Assembly (NCBI GenBank): GCA_030248135.1
Contig: JASANC010004838.1
Coordinates: forward strand, 38,032 to 102,031
From: Theristus sp. LFF4_11
Lineage: Eukaryota; Nematoda; Chromadorea; Monhysterida; Xyalidae
Reading direction: 5' to 3'
DNA length: 64,000 nt
Numbering within the stretch: the first letter of the stretch is position 1; each line of letters opens with the position of its first letter. The position numbers were made by a program, and so were the translations under genes. Below the pieces are notes generated by a model that made no database searches, was not told the origin of the DNA, and saw only the letters and a program-made list of their open reading frames with translations. This document shows, one piece after another, positions 33,501 to 45,743 of this stretch.

Positions 33501-35001
33501 CACACACACACACGGCCGAGTGTGCAGTGCCATTCTCTTTCTTGCTGTCTCACTCTATCGCCGGTTGTGACTGGCCCTGTGACTGCGTTTGTGTGTGTCG
33601 CTCAATACCGTACGGTGTATATGGTGTGTGTGTGGTTGGGTGTTCGCGTTTTGCGCTGACTCACCACGCTCGCAGCAGCAGCCACTCTGCGTTTCCAGGC
33701 GAGCGCGCGCATGTCCCTCTCTGTTCATACTCGTGTGCTGTGTGCTCGTGTCTCTCTGTCTCTCTGTTGGTGACACATACACACACGCACACGCACGGCC
33801 ATGCCATGTCCAACCACGGCGTTCCAGTGTTGCCGATGTGCGCGTTCCGTTTTCACTTGCGCGTCGCTTTTCATTTTCACTTGTATACCCCCCCCCGTTT
33901 TCAAACTAGCCCTTGTGCGTGGCTGGCAGATAACCAAACAGACAGCCCTGGCAAACCAAACCGTATTCTCGTCTGTGACAGCGTCACAGAGTGTTCGCGC
34001 CTGTGCTATTGCGTTTTCTCAATGGTGCTCTACTCTCTGGTGCGTTCCCAGCACACACACATACAATCTTCTTGTCTTGCGTAACTGCCGTGCATTGTAT
34101 ATTCATACTGGTGAATTCTTGATTATTTGATACGACCGCTCTGCTGCTGACCGCCGCATACGTCACTCACACACATCAGCCTTCCCCCCAGTCTCGTCTC
34201 TTGTCGCTCGCTTCAGCATTCATTGCCGTTGTCTCATTCTCTGTTTTCTCCCTGCTGCAATTCAAGTGGACGCCCGCTCGCTGCTCTTCACATTGCCCCT
34301 GAGCGATGACCGCAGGGTTTAGTTTCAAACGTATCGTATTGTGTGTCGCGGTTTTGTAATAAGAATCGGTTGGTCGTTTCTGTAAAACCATTATAAATTG
34401 TAAATTTCTTAAACAAGGTTTTTTTGCAGCATCGCCGCCCATCATATCCATCTGGCACTAAATTTTTTAAAGAAATTTATATTCGGGTCGCATTACTTTT
34501 TGGTTAGACAGTCAGTGCCACGTACATAGCAAGTTTCATCTGGTAAAAACGCGAATGTGAGAATCGCAACACCCGACGCCGGCACGGCACAGTCACCACC
34601 TTGGTATGTGAGCAACAAAAACGCAGGCAGGAGAGGAGTGGACAAGCGGGAACAGAAAACGCGACTTCGATTCTATTTATTATTTATTTAAATCTGACTA
34701 GTTCAGCGAACATTCAACGTGAAACTTCATCAGAAATCATCACTTCTCACAAATGCTCAACTGTTGAACAAAAAGTTACACTGACATTCTGTATTTATAC
34801 TGCTCAACCATTTCGAATCAGGCGACAACAAAACGCAACCAATTTTTTTGTCACTCATTCACACACCACGAACAATGTAACCCGAAACTTCACGCACACG
34901 TCATAAATGAGTGGCCAGCGTCCAGTTGAAACGCACAAAATTCGATTTCACTTTTTGACGTTTCGGTAGCCTGGGTGTAGTGCAATAGAGGCGCGACAAT
35001 A
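30563..35001. other. 4.4-kb spacer upstream of the zinc-finger gene
   Basis: Open frames on both strands are short and low in complexity. The interval is rich in GTTGTTGTTGTT (about 31770, 31950, 32080), TG/CA runs (about 33110, 33500, 33780) and a C run at 33241-33250. No domain or phase-consistent exon series is recognisable. It probably contains the INTS2 3' UTR and the promoter and 5' UTR of the zinc-finger gene. Confidence 0.45.
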
Positions 35002-35783
35002 ATGCTGCACCTGTCAGCGAGCGCCGCGATGGACAACGACTTGGATCAATTGAACTCTAGTCTCGATCCGGCGATTGGCAGCATGATGGGCGGCAGTACG
35101 AACGAGCTGCTGGTCGATGGACTCAATGCAGAGGTGCACCCTTGAAATTGTAGTTAAAAGTGGTGTTCAAAAAATGAAACTGAAAAAAACTGAGAATCAG
35201 ACAAAAAAGTTTTCAAAAAAACCAATCACAATTTCCAATCGCAGGACTTGGCGTCGTTTCTGACGGCGACCGACTCGGTCGGCGACTATCACTCGACCAG
35301 TCCGACCGAGCTGCACTACGGCGTACCGGACAACGGCGGCGCGTCGCCGACGGACAAAGGCGGCCAACAGCAATGCGTCTGCCCGGAGTGCGGCAAGGTG
35401 TTCAACTCGGTGTGGTACTTGAAGCAGCACGCCGTCAAGCACAGCAACGATCGACCGTTCCGCTGCAAATACTGCGGCAAGGTGGGCGAGAGTGAACTCA
35501 GTAATTAGGAATATGGTTGAAAATGGACAGAGGAAAACACAAAACATCACCAATTTCTGCAGACGTACAAGTTCCGCTCGAATCTCTACCAACACAAATG
35601 CCCGGAGCGCCTGCGGCTGGCCGGACCGCGAATGCCGCGGCGACGCAAGCTGCCGCGAACGTCGTCGCTCGAGCATCCGTCCGTGACGCTCACGCAGACG
35701 CAACAGCACCACCGAGACTCACCAGCGAGCACGAGCGGCAGCGGCACCAGTGGCGTTTCTTCGGCGTCACCGGGCGTCATGTC

Positions 35784-35834
<51 letters not shown>

Positions 35835-35910
35835 GAACATCATGCATCAACAAGTGCATTATCCACCGAGCATTCATCTACCACCGCATCAGCCGCAACA
35901 GATACACCAT

Positions 35911-35942
<32 letters not shown>

Positions 35943-38900
35943 ACCCCAACATCAGCAATACACGATGCACATGCTCAATCACCAACAGCAACAGCAACAG
36001 AGTCCCTGCGCCGATTATGAGTTCATGCAACAGGTGTGCACATTGTTACGAAAAATTTGACAAAAAATGTAGTGTGCACCGGTGTATTCCAAGTGCAGGC
36101 AGACAAACGGTAAAGTTAAACAGTAGAAAAAACATAAAAATCCACCCTAACGCGTTCAGGACAACAAGGATCTCTCGCGGCAGTACAACTACACGTCGCC
36201 AGTGCACTTATCACCGGTGAGCGTCTCGATACGCCCGCAGCACGCCCAGCAACAGCCGTTCGTGCAGCCGCAACAGTCCTCGGCTTATATGAAGCCATCG
36301 CCAGCCACCGCTGACAGCTACATGACCGGTTTCGGCCACGACGCTCTGATGACACCGGCTGTAATCAGCGACGAATACGCACAACAGTACATCGAGCAGC
36401 ACAAGCATGAGGTAAAGCTCGCCATTATTCGCTTTTGAGAGCGAAGACTTGGATTGAGAGTCACCTTCATTCACAGCTGCACGTCTGTCGCCGTTGCAAA
36501 CCGGTGCAGTATTTCCCGTCACGTGAGTACTTGTCGCGACACATATCCTGGCACGCGGAGCGCGAAAGCAACCTGCAGTGTAACGCGTGTGCCGAGACGT
36601 TTCCGAGTGAGCGCGGCTTTAGTGATCACCGAAAACAGCATCAACCGTCTAGTCCGCACAAATGCACCTCGTGCACCGGCTCGTTCAAGTCTGTTCGGAG
36701 TTTTTTTTTGTGTTCGTTAGTCAGTAATATTTTTTTAGGAACAGTTTACTTACGTACAAGTGTACTCACCAAAAATCAGGAAGAAGAACTAACACAAGGA
36801 AAAAACTGACTGAAATTTCGCGACGCGACAGGTCACCGATCTGGCTACGACGCCACTACGCGTCCAGCGCCCGATGCTACGGCACGGCCGACGATCGCGA
36901 GCTTCTCGCGTCTACTGCGCCACAGGATCCGTACGCGTTCATTCAGCCGCCGCCGTCTGCCATTCTGCAGCCACTGAGCGGTGCCAACGACGACGAACAC
37001 GACGACGACGAAGAGATTGACAATCTTGATCGCCGCTCTTCAACCGCTAGTCCGAACAGTTGCCAAAGACGTGGTGCCAATTACAACGCGAACGCGAATG
37101 GCGGCGGTCCGCAGCGTGACACGGATCAAACTGGCCGACTTGGAATGGTAAAAAATTTTGTTCTTGTTCTTTTCTTCTCAAATTTTTATTTCAGTTTAAG
37201 TGCTTCATTTACCTGCAATACGAAATTCCACAAAATGGGGTTTGCTTGTTATTCAGGTTGTCGGCAATGCTTTGGCGGCCGTGGATAGTGGCGTCGGCAG
37301 CAGCAGCGGCGGCGACGTCGATTCCAGCCCCGGAACCGGTGGCAGTCTTGCGGATTCAGTTGAACTTGGCTATTCAGCCACAAATGGCGGCACTGGTAGC
37401 GCAAACACGTGTAGTCGTTCAAATGGTTCGCTGGTTTTTATGGAACGTTGAAAAAACCAATCACCGTCCACATCCACCATCAAAAAAATATCTCATTCTC
37501 ATTCATTTCGTTATCGAATGGTTGGGTCGGGCGGGCAAGATAAAACAAAAAAAGAACGTAAAACTACAAAGCTAAACCGGAGCTGGAGCTGATCCCTGAT
37601 CCCAATGTTTCACCCCTTCAACAAAGCTGTCCATCAAGGCACTTTCACTTTGTTAAAAGGGGCTTAGGATTAGGAACCTACAACGACTTCATTGAAACCG
37701 AACTAAACAACAAAACAGACTGTAAACTTGGCTTTGGTTTAGTAATGTAGGCAAAGCAAAAAAGAATTCCCTGTACATGAACAAATAGAATAAAACTAGT
37801 TTAGCTCTGATGCGAACTTTCTTTTTGAAAGATCGAAACGAAAATCAAAAGAAATCCAAAAAAAAACAAAAAAAGGGTAAAAAGGGTACTCCACTCCACG
37901 CACGCCAGCATGTTGATTTTTACTACTTGTCCAAACAAACCGTTTTCAATTTTTCAGGAGGCGGGTCAACAAAATACGGATCATCATCTTCATCGCCAGG
38001 GATAAAAGATCAGAAAACGACAGCGAACAACAACAGAGCGAAAATGTTTGATATGAACAACACCGGTGATTTCGATTTGCACACACCAACGCGACCGTCA
38101 ACGTCAACTTCGAGCGCGTCATTTTCGAGAACAGTGACGGGAGCGCCGTTGTATTTTCCATTATTATCAACTCCGACGACGACGACGACGGTGAACACCA
38201 ACAACAACGATGTTTTTTCATCTGTTGCGCCGTCGCCGTTCACGCAGTTTGCATGGTCATCGGACGCAAATCCAGCCGTTCACGGGCAGTCCGTCGATTG
38301 GTTCGACGATTTCGCGGCTCTTTACGAGTCTCCGCATCCGAAAAACGGCGACAATTTTCAGTCGACGTCGGCAGCAGCAACCTCTACGGGCGTTGCAAAG
38401 AGAAAATGTGAGCTTTTTTATTCCAGGCCATCGTTCATTTCATTTCCTTGTTCTTGTCGTCTTTTTCCATTCATAATGTGAATGTCAAAGACTAAGGTGA
38501 TCGTCGATCGAATCATGAGAAAGTTTGCCAGTAGTTAGTTGTTCGCCACTAGGGTTGGTAAAAACCGGTTTTTTATATTGCCATGAAAAAAAACGGTTTC
38601 TTTTCCGTTTTAAAACCGTTTTAAAACCATAAAAACCGAATGCTTCCCAGCTCCTAAACTTTCCAGAACTTGGCATCTTGGACTCAAAAATCAAAATAGG
38701 AAATACATCAAAATTAGTGATTTTGAGCAGCGTAAAATGCTGAGCAGTTCAGTTCGACACAGTTCACTGCACCGTTTGTTCAAAAATATTACTTTACATT
38801 TTATCAATCAAACGAAGAATTGTGATTTTTGACCACGAAGTTTGAAAATTTTTAAGGTAAAAAAACCGGTTCTTTATTTTTTCAGAAAAAAAACTGAAAA

Positions 38901-41900
38901 AAAACCGGTTTCAAAACGGAAAAGAAACCGGTTTTTTTTCCTGTGCCAACCCTATTCGCCACACCCTGCAAGTTTTTTGCCATGTCTAGTCCGGCGTACA
39001 TGTTGCACGTTAGCCAGATCAAAGGCAAATGCTTGACAACTTTACAGTGCCATAATCTTACAAACAAGGCAATACGATACGGTGGTGTTGTTCCACATCC
39101 AACTTTCAATCATTCAACCCAAAATGTTCAAACAGAAATGAACCACGTCACTCAGCTGGGGAAAGTGCGCACGCGGTTCAGAAACGCAGCATAATTTGTT
39201 TTTCACGTTTTATATTTCACGATCACGCCGCAGGAAAGTCTGCAACAACAACAGTTTATATTTTCACAAATTCCCGAAGTGACTCACGTGTTCACGTTTG
39301 TGGTGACCTCATTTCAGCGCTCATCCAGCCATTTGCGCCCTGTTCGTATGGTGAGGCAGCAGAAGCAGCAGCAGTTTCGTACGACTGTGCAACGCCGGTT
39401 CCGTACCACGAGTCGCCCGTGTTTCGATCGTCTTGTTTCAACGGAAAGCCTCGCTTGATCGAACTGCCGACCGTGCAGCAACAACAGCAACAACAACAAG
39501 AGTCCGTGGTCAATCTGTCCAGCGATTCACTGCCGTTCAGTCCGTCGCGCTTAGCGTATCAACTGTTCGAGAAAGCAGCGACCGCCAACACAAATCAGTG
39601 GGTTGTGTTTATGTGTCGATGGATTGTGGTATCTATATTTCTTTGGTAAATAATAGTGGAACTTGAATTGCTCATCTCTCCCTCCACTCGACTAGCTGGT
39701 TGGTTGGTTGTGCTGTTGTGGGAATTGGAGAGGTAGAATTGGATGTGTGGGTACATGAGCGCGCGGTGTTTGACTGAATTACTGTTATCTTTTATTTTGG
39801 CAGGAGGTGAGGGGTCGCAAACCTAAAAAATTGACAATAATGGTTAGATTTTCAAATTTGTGTTCGCGTCAAGTTGACAGCGTTATCTGGTCGAATCACG
39901 TGTGTCCGGTGTTTTGCTGATTCACTTCACGACGACTTCGCAGGTCACGACTCCCAAATCTTGAAACACCGATTCGTGCATTCGAACCGCCCGACAACAA
40001 CACTGCATCCATGACCGAATCCACAACATCGCATCAAACCTGCTTGCCGCAAGCGCACCAAATTCAAGCTATACCTCGACCGTGAGTGAAGAGAAAATTG
40101 CTTGTCGTTGTACTACAGACCAACCCAACGTCGCTATGTTTCTGAAGTGTTCTTTCTTTAGCACATGTTCATACGTGTGTTCTTTGCTTCTTCACGCACA
40201 TTACAATTATCATTTACAAAAAATTCGTTCTACTTGCAGACCCACTCCGCCTTCAGAAGAGCCGAACCCGGAAATCACTGTTGTCGCCGTCGCCGGCACA
40301 GCACGCGGCCTCACTGGTTAGTTAGTGGGGGGAAAAATAATTTCAATTTTTATTTGTTTCAAAAGTTCTGCATCATTTGCGTGCTAAAAGCTCTTTTTGT
40401 GCGAACAAAAACGATTTGTCAGAAGTGGGATTCGAACCCACGCCCCCGATTGGGGACTGCGACCTGAACGCAGCGCCTTGGACCGCTCGGCCATCCTGAC
40501 ATGAAGCACGCTGCAGCGAATATTGTACACAGACCCAACATTGTAGTTTTTTTGCGCAAAGTACACACGCGTGCTGTGTGTGCAGTGCGCGTGTAGTTTG
40601 TCAGACAAGAGCTGTGTGTTTAGCTGTTCCACTTCTGCCATATTTCTCTTCTGCCTACTTCTACTTATTTCCAACTTGCTAACGGACATGTTGTAGTTGT
40701 AGTGAGCGCGCGGGAAAAAACAAAAATGCAACAAACCAACCACACAAGACACAAACAACAACAACGCCAGCGTTTCACGTTGTTTCACTGTTATTTGACT
40801 GTTGTTTCTGGACAAAAATGTGCATCGGAACGGAATTTTTTTTCATTGTTGAACAAGAACAGTTCTTTGTGCGATTTTTTGCAAGCGAAAACGTGCGCGT
40901 TATTATTTATGTTTGCGTTCACATTCGGTCCAGTTCAGACAGCTATGCAACAATTGTGTTGTATGTTTTCTAGGAAAAAAAACAGAAACAGGTGTCCTCC
41001 CGAACGGCATAAACAATAAACTTTGAAAAATATCACTGGATCGGTTGCTTTCAAACAGAACATAAACGCACAACCGAACAGCATAATGAAGTTGCATAAT
41101 TGTTGTTTATTTATTCATTCGATTGCGTAATGTTTACGATTGTTATGTTTGTTTATCTGTCTGTTATGAAACGACGCGGGACCGACCAAGTCAAAGTAGT
41201 TCGGGTTCGATTTCAGGGTGTCTCTGTTTGCTTGTAATCGAGACGGCGGCACACACACACACACGTGCGCTTGCTTGTTGGCTGACTGATTGTGTTTCGT
41301 GTGGGTTGTGGAATGAGCATAAATTCAATTGCACTAGGTGACCAACGCAACACCACCTGGTTGGCTGGTTGGTTGGTTGGATAAGTTTTGAACAGATTTT
41401 GCATATTTTTTCTGCTTCTTGGATCACAGCCTCGCACCGTGGCCGCTGCTCTAAAGTTTTTTTACGGTTTTATGTTATCGGCACGGCACGTAAACTGAGC
41501 TTTTCTGGTGCAAAAAAAACTATGATGACGACGACGACGATAATGATGATCGGTTTTGCTTTGCACCTGGCATTGCCTGGCAGTGATGTGTGGCGAAATT
41601 GGAGATTGTGAATGAATGATTTCAAGAAAGAAACGTGTTGCACGGTGCTGGTTCCGCTCAAGTTTTCTGTGGTTGCGCGTTTCCTCTGGAGCTATTTTCA
41701 GACTGAGCACCTGAGAACGATTCAAAACGCACGCGAAGTCAACGTCGTTTGTTGCGTAACCACAAATGTGGGTTTTTCTCAGATGCAAATGTTGCGTCAC
41801 ACATCACACACAGTGGCACGGCGTCGCTTAGCTAAATGAAGCTCGAAAATATTTCTGCAGCCTCCGCTCCGCGCACAACAGAGCGTGTTTCAAATTTCTT

Positions 41901-44900
41901 GGCTAGTGGGGGCGCTGATATTATTCACTCAATCGTTTCAAAATTTCAGCGGCTGATTGTTTCACTCGTTTCGCGGGCTGTTCTGTCGTTGACAGGCGAA
42001 ATCGAAAGCGCAATGTTTCTCTCATGAACACGCACACTCAGACCGCCAATCATGCAGTGAGAGAATGGGAGACTGGAGACAAAAGTCACCGATGCGTAAC
42101 CGGACACCACACACACACACACACACATGAACACAGTGCACCTGAAAGGCAACCAACCGAGTTGACCCGAATGAAAACAAGGCCGAAACAACACGGCGAA
42201 ACTCGTTTGGTTTTGTGAACGCCAAACACATTCAGCAGCCGGGGCGAACGGGATTGTGCGCATGCACGCTGTGTACCCGGCTGTCCGTGTCACAATCAAT
42301 TATCATCTCAGTGGTGTGTGTGGGCCCGCCCTGCAATAATGACCGCTTCATTCATCATCCATCACCACGCGCGCCGTGTGCTTGACCGACCGACCGACCC
42401 GGACTTCTGCGCGTGAAATAATCATCAGCATTCGCGGAGTTGCGTGCGTGTGTGTCAGTTGCATGCGTGTGTGCCGTTTGTGTGCGTGTGCTCATCAATA
42501 CGGAACACAAGTGTCACGGCCGAGTTGGTGCGTCCATTATGGGCTGGCGCACATTGTTGTGTCTGTGCTGTCCAGCCCCAGATCATATGAGCTCAACCCT
42601 CCGCAACACACCACCGACCGCCGCATTGTCCATCCGTCCGTGTGTATCCGTTGCTTGCTGGCTGATGATGACAGTTTGCACTGACGTGTGTCCGTGTGTT
42701 CAAATTCGAAGCGAAATCTAGCGCTCACTCATTTGTCATGCGGCCTCTCGTGTCTGTGCGTTTGAGCGGGCATTCGCCTGATGACTACTGTGGTGGTCAG
42801 CACAGCAGCACCACAACAACAATGCGCACACACACAACAACAATAACGCAGGGCAATCATAGCGAACGCGACGTGACAGCCGCTGCCGCCCCGCGGCCGT
42901 CCGTGTGTGTCCAGCCAGTGCAGTCCAGCCAGCCCGCACAGACGCGAACGCTCGCTCGAATGGGGCATATAGTTTTTCATTATCGGCTCCGGCCCAACCA
43001 GCCCGAAGGCCCATGGAGAGAACTACTGCCTGACGAACTCCCTCGGGGCGCTCTGCTCTCGCTGCTCTGCAATTTCTGACGCTCTCTTGTGTTGGCCGCG
43101 GCGCTTGTTGTTCGCGCAATATTGCGTGCGTTGGTCACTTGAGCACAGCAGACAGCCGGCACACACACACACACACACACGTGCACACTATCGCCACTAC
43201 ACACGCCTGCGCATATACGCAAGCTGTCCGTTCGATTCGACCGGCCAGTCGGTGCTCAGTGCTGTTGCTGTTGCCCCCTCCCCCTACTGTTGTTGCCTGC
43301 TGACACGTAACGGCCACCGCTGGCCGCTGTTGCGTAATGCGCTCGTGTCTCTCTCGCTATCGCTCTCTCGTTCAAACTGTGCTGGACGGGGGGACCATCC
43401 ATTGGCAGCATCGTCATCGTTTTACACCAGTGTTTGGCTGGTTGCTTGGACGGGCACACGACGGCCCACTCGAAGCCGCAGGCCTCCTGCCTCGGTAAAT
43501 TGATCGTCGTGCTGCTTCACACGAGCACACACACACACGCACACGCAATTCAGGCGAAGGAGTTCGCAGCAGCGTTCTTTGCGCATTCTGCTACTGCTCC
43601 TGGCTCATACGGTGAGAGAGTAATATATGTGTGTGCTGGTGGTGACTAAGCGTAAAAGCCGCTCGAATGCAAAATGAATCGGACGGCTATTGGTGTCCAC
43701 CATGGTCCAGCCCCAACCCCAGCCAGGCGTCGCGCGTTTTTGTCTCTCTGGCCATCTCTGCTGCTTCTGCGTTACGCTTTGCGTTCTTTCGTGCTGTGTT
43801 CTGTGACGGACGGCTGTCCATTATGGGGCCGTTTTCGGATTGCATTGCGGCATTTTTGCGGTTGTGCCCGTTCTCGGTGGCGCTGTTTCAGATGATGTAA
43901 TAGACGTGATTGTGTTCGCGTTTTGAAGAATTACTGCGGGCTGTTGCTGAGTAAGGGCGCTTTGGGATTGTGGGCACTTGTTGGCGGTGTGTGGACGTGT
44001 GAGCGCCTTCTTCTTTTTGTGGCTCTTGCTGGACATTTTTTGAAAAATTGTTTTGGGGAATGAATGCACGATCGGCGGTGTGTCATATGTGTTGTGTGGT
44101 GCTAAAAAAAGACAATCTTCTCAACGGTTCACCAGTTTGCGATCAATCATTTGAATCATAGGCTGGTTCAAAAATAGCAGGCGGTCAGATAAAAACATGG
44201 GAAAAGCAAACCACGTGCAAACATCGGCAAAGCTGAATAAAGCACAGAGGCAGAAATCACGAAATATGGTTCAAATGTTTCAAACTTCACCCGATCACTG
44301 GAAATCGATCAATGGTAAACAAATGAAACCAAAAAACTGCAAACAAAATCCACTGTTCCAGCACTCGGCTACCCGTTCAACGAGCTCCGTATCGTGGTGC
44401 CACTGACGACGCCACTTTTGACGCCACCATGCACGCCAACGCTGGAAGCACTGCCACAGAACTCGCCAGTTGGCGGCCAGCAAGCGCCTCTCAATAGACC
44501 GTTGCGTCCGAAATCGGCGCCGCCACAACAACAACAACAACAACAATCGAGCGGTGTGCAGGAGTTGGAGGGCACTCGCAAACGGTTCGTTTCAATGCAG
44601 CTACAGTCAATCATGAGCAATCAGCTGATTGGCTGCTATGGAATTGTACTCAGTACACTCGCTGAGTGGTTCAACAATTGAAGTGCAAGATTCAATTTGC
44701 CAGAATATACAGACTAAAATTGTTCAAGAGTATGACTGCATATTGTTTTTTTTTCTCTCGAACGTTTCAAAATCCAAAACGGTCGAGTCGAGAACAAGAG
44801 AAATGTGCCAATTGAACGGTGTTAGTTGCTATTATGATCTGTGAATACTTTGGCGATTTCCAAACCTAACATTATCGCATTGTTTGATACGTTTTTATTT

Positions 44901-45743
44901 TGTTTATTCGAGTTTTTGACGCTCATTCCGCAATTTCAGATGCAGATCGGCGTCATTGCAGCGCAAGAAGAAGCGACCGCCAAGCAGAGGCACGTTTGTG
45001 CTGTTTGACGTTTGTTTGACTGTGCTGATTTTTTGCAATCACACTTGGAAACCTGAATTCGGTGCACCATCAGTGTGACAATCCAACGGACGGATGGGTC
45101 TCGACACGATCGATCTTACCGTAATTTTGCTGTCGTCATAAATGAATGAGTGTCGATCAGCATGAGGTGGAGGTATAAAATACGTGAACAGTAAGTACAA
45201 TGTTGATCTGGGTGGGCATCTGATCATTCCGCTAGCATGATCGTGTCGTGTCGAGACCCAGAAAACGGCAGAAACCGATAACACTGCGAGGCGAGGCGCT
45301 GACCGTCCTCTGACTGTTCTCCCGTGCCCGTTCAATCTCGTTTCACCTCGATTTTTCAAATCAATCTGTTTATTTCACCACATGCAACGCCACCCGCAGA
45401 AACACATCGTGAGTAACGTAATGACAAAATTATTCAAAAATAAATGAAACAAACCATTATCATATCACCATGTTGTGGGTACTGGAAACCACAGTTTTTC
45501 ATTTTTATCCATTTTTCTGTTTTTTTTTGCGTTGCAGGCCGTGAGCCGTGGCGTTACGCGGTGGACGCCGCCTTCGACGAGGGTCTCCTGTCGGAAACAG
45601 ACGCCAGTCGTCTGCTCTCGTGGACGGGTCGTCTGCCGCCGACGTCGCCGCCGGTGCGCTGTCCGTGGTGCACGCGCGACTTCTCGGACGCCCTCCGCTT
45701 TCGCATTCACATGGGCTCGCATCGGCATCGACAGTCGTTTTGA
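35002..45743 (+). CDS. C2H2 zinc-finger protein with polyglutamine tracts
   Basis: A probable nuclear DNA-binding regulator; I do not recognise the ortholog. Fourteen exons join in phase: 35002-35133, 35245-35481, 35563-36033, 36160-36411, 36477-36688, 36832-37147, 37257-37425, 37958-38407, 39318-39597, 39944-40081, 40240-40316, 44362-44584, 44940-44989 and 45538-45743, about 1070 aa. Fingers: CPECGKVFNSVWYLKQHAVKH; CKYCGKTYKFRSNLYQHKC (C2HC), split by an intron; CRRCKPVQYFPSREYLSRH-x3-H; CNACAETFPSERGFSDHRKQ; a divergent CTSCTGSFK…RRHYASSARC; and a final CPWCTRDFSDALRFRIHMGS. Glutamine/histidine-rich linkers follow finger 2 and recur in exons 9 and 12. An RKKKRPPSRG stretch near exon 13 may be a nuclear localisation signal. 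Exon 13 seems to end at a GC donor. Intron 11 (4 kb) holds an antisense tRNA-Leu, and intron 8 a hAT MITE. Confidence 0.83.
35788..35996 (+). repeat. CAG/CAA repeats encoding polyglutamine
   Basis: Within exon 3 of the zinc-finger gene. One run at about 35785-35834 (CAGCAACAGCAACAGCAACA) codes for 17 glutamines, and further runs lie at about 35910-35945 and 35980-36000. The mixture of CAG and CAA codons makes the tract more stable than pure CAG. Confidence 0.9.
38550..38954. mobile_element. non-autonomous hAT-type MITE (zinc-finger gene intron 8)
   Basis: A 405-bp element with ends TAGGGTTGGTAAAAACCGG and CTGTGCCAACCCTA, flanked by a perfect 8-bp direct repeat TTCGCCAC (38542-38549 and 38955-38962). 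Internal GAAACCGG / AAAACCGTTTT motifs repeat near both ends, analogous to subterminal binding sites. There is no coding sequence. The TAGGG terminus resembles the larger hAT copies in this window, but the subterminal motifs differ, so it is a separate family. Confidence 0.88.
40417..40500 (-). tRNA. tRNA-Leu (anticodon CAG)
   Basis: On the minus strand the sequence begins GTCAGGATGGCCGAGCGGTC and ends GTTCGAATCCCACTTCTGAC, then A. The acceptor stem pairs GTCAGGA with TTCTGAC (one G-T pair). The anticodon arm is CTGCG-TTCAGGT-CGCAG, giving anticodon CAG. The long variable arm (TCCCCAATCGGGGGC) marks a class II tRNA, and the A box and B box are canonical. It lies within intron 11 of the zinc-finger gene, antisense to it. 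Confidence 0.97.
40501..44361. other. remainder of zinc-finger gene intron 11
   Basis: About 3.9 kb with no supportable exon. It has CA/TG microsatellites (about 41250, 42105, 43155, 43530), a GAC/GAT run at 41521-41545 and a GGTTGGCTGGTTGGTTGGTT stretch at 41358. The composition resembles the 30.6-35.0-kb spacer, so it may harbour an internal promoter, but nothing shows this directly. Confidence 0.4.

Noticed and set aside
33482..34084. 200-codon plus-strand frame upstream of the zinc-finger gene
   Set aside because: It is built on CA/TG microsatellites with His-Thr runs. No supporting exon structure was found.
43087..43503. 138-codon plus-strand frame in zinc-finger gene intron 11
   Set aside because: Composition is CA-repeat and low-complexity, with no domain and no phase-fitting splice partners.
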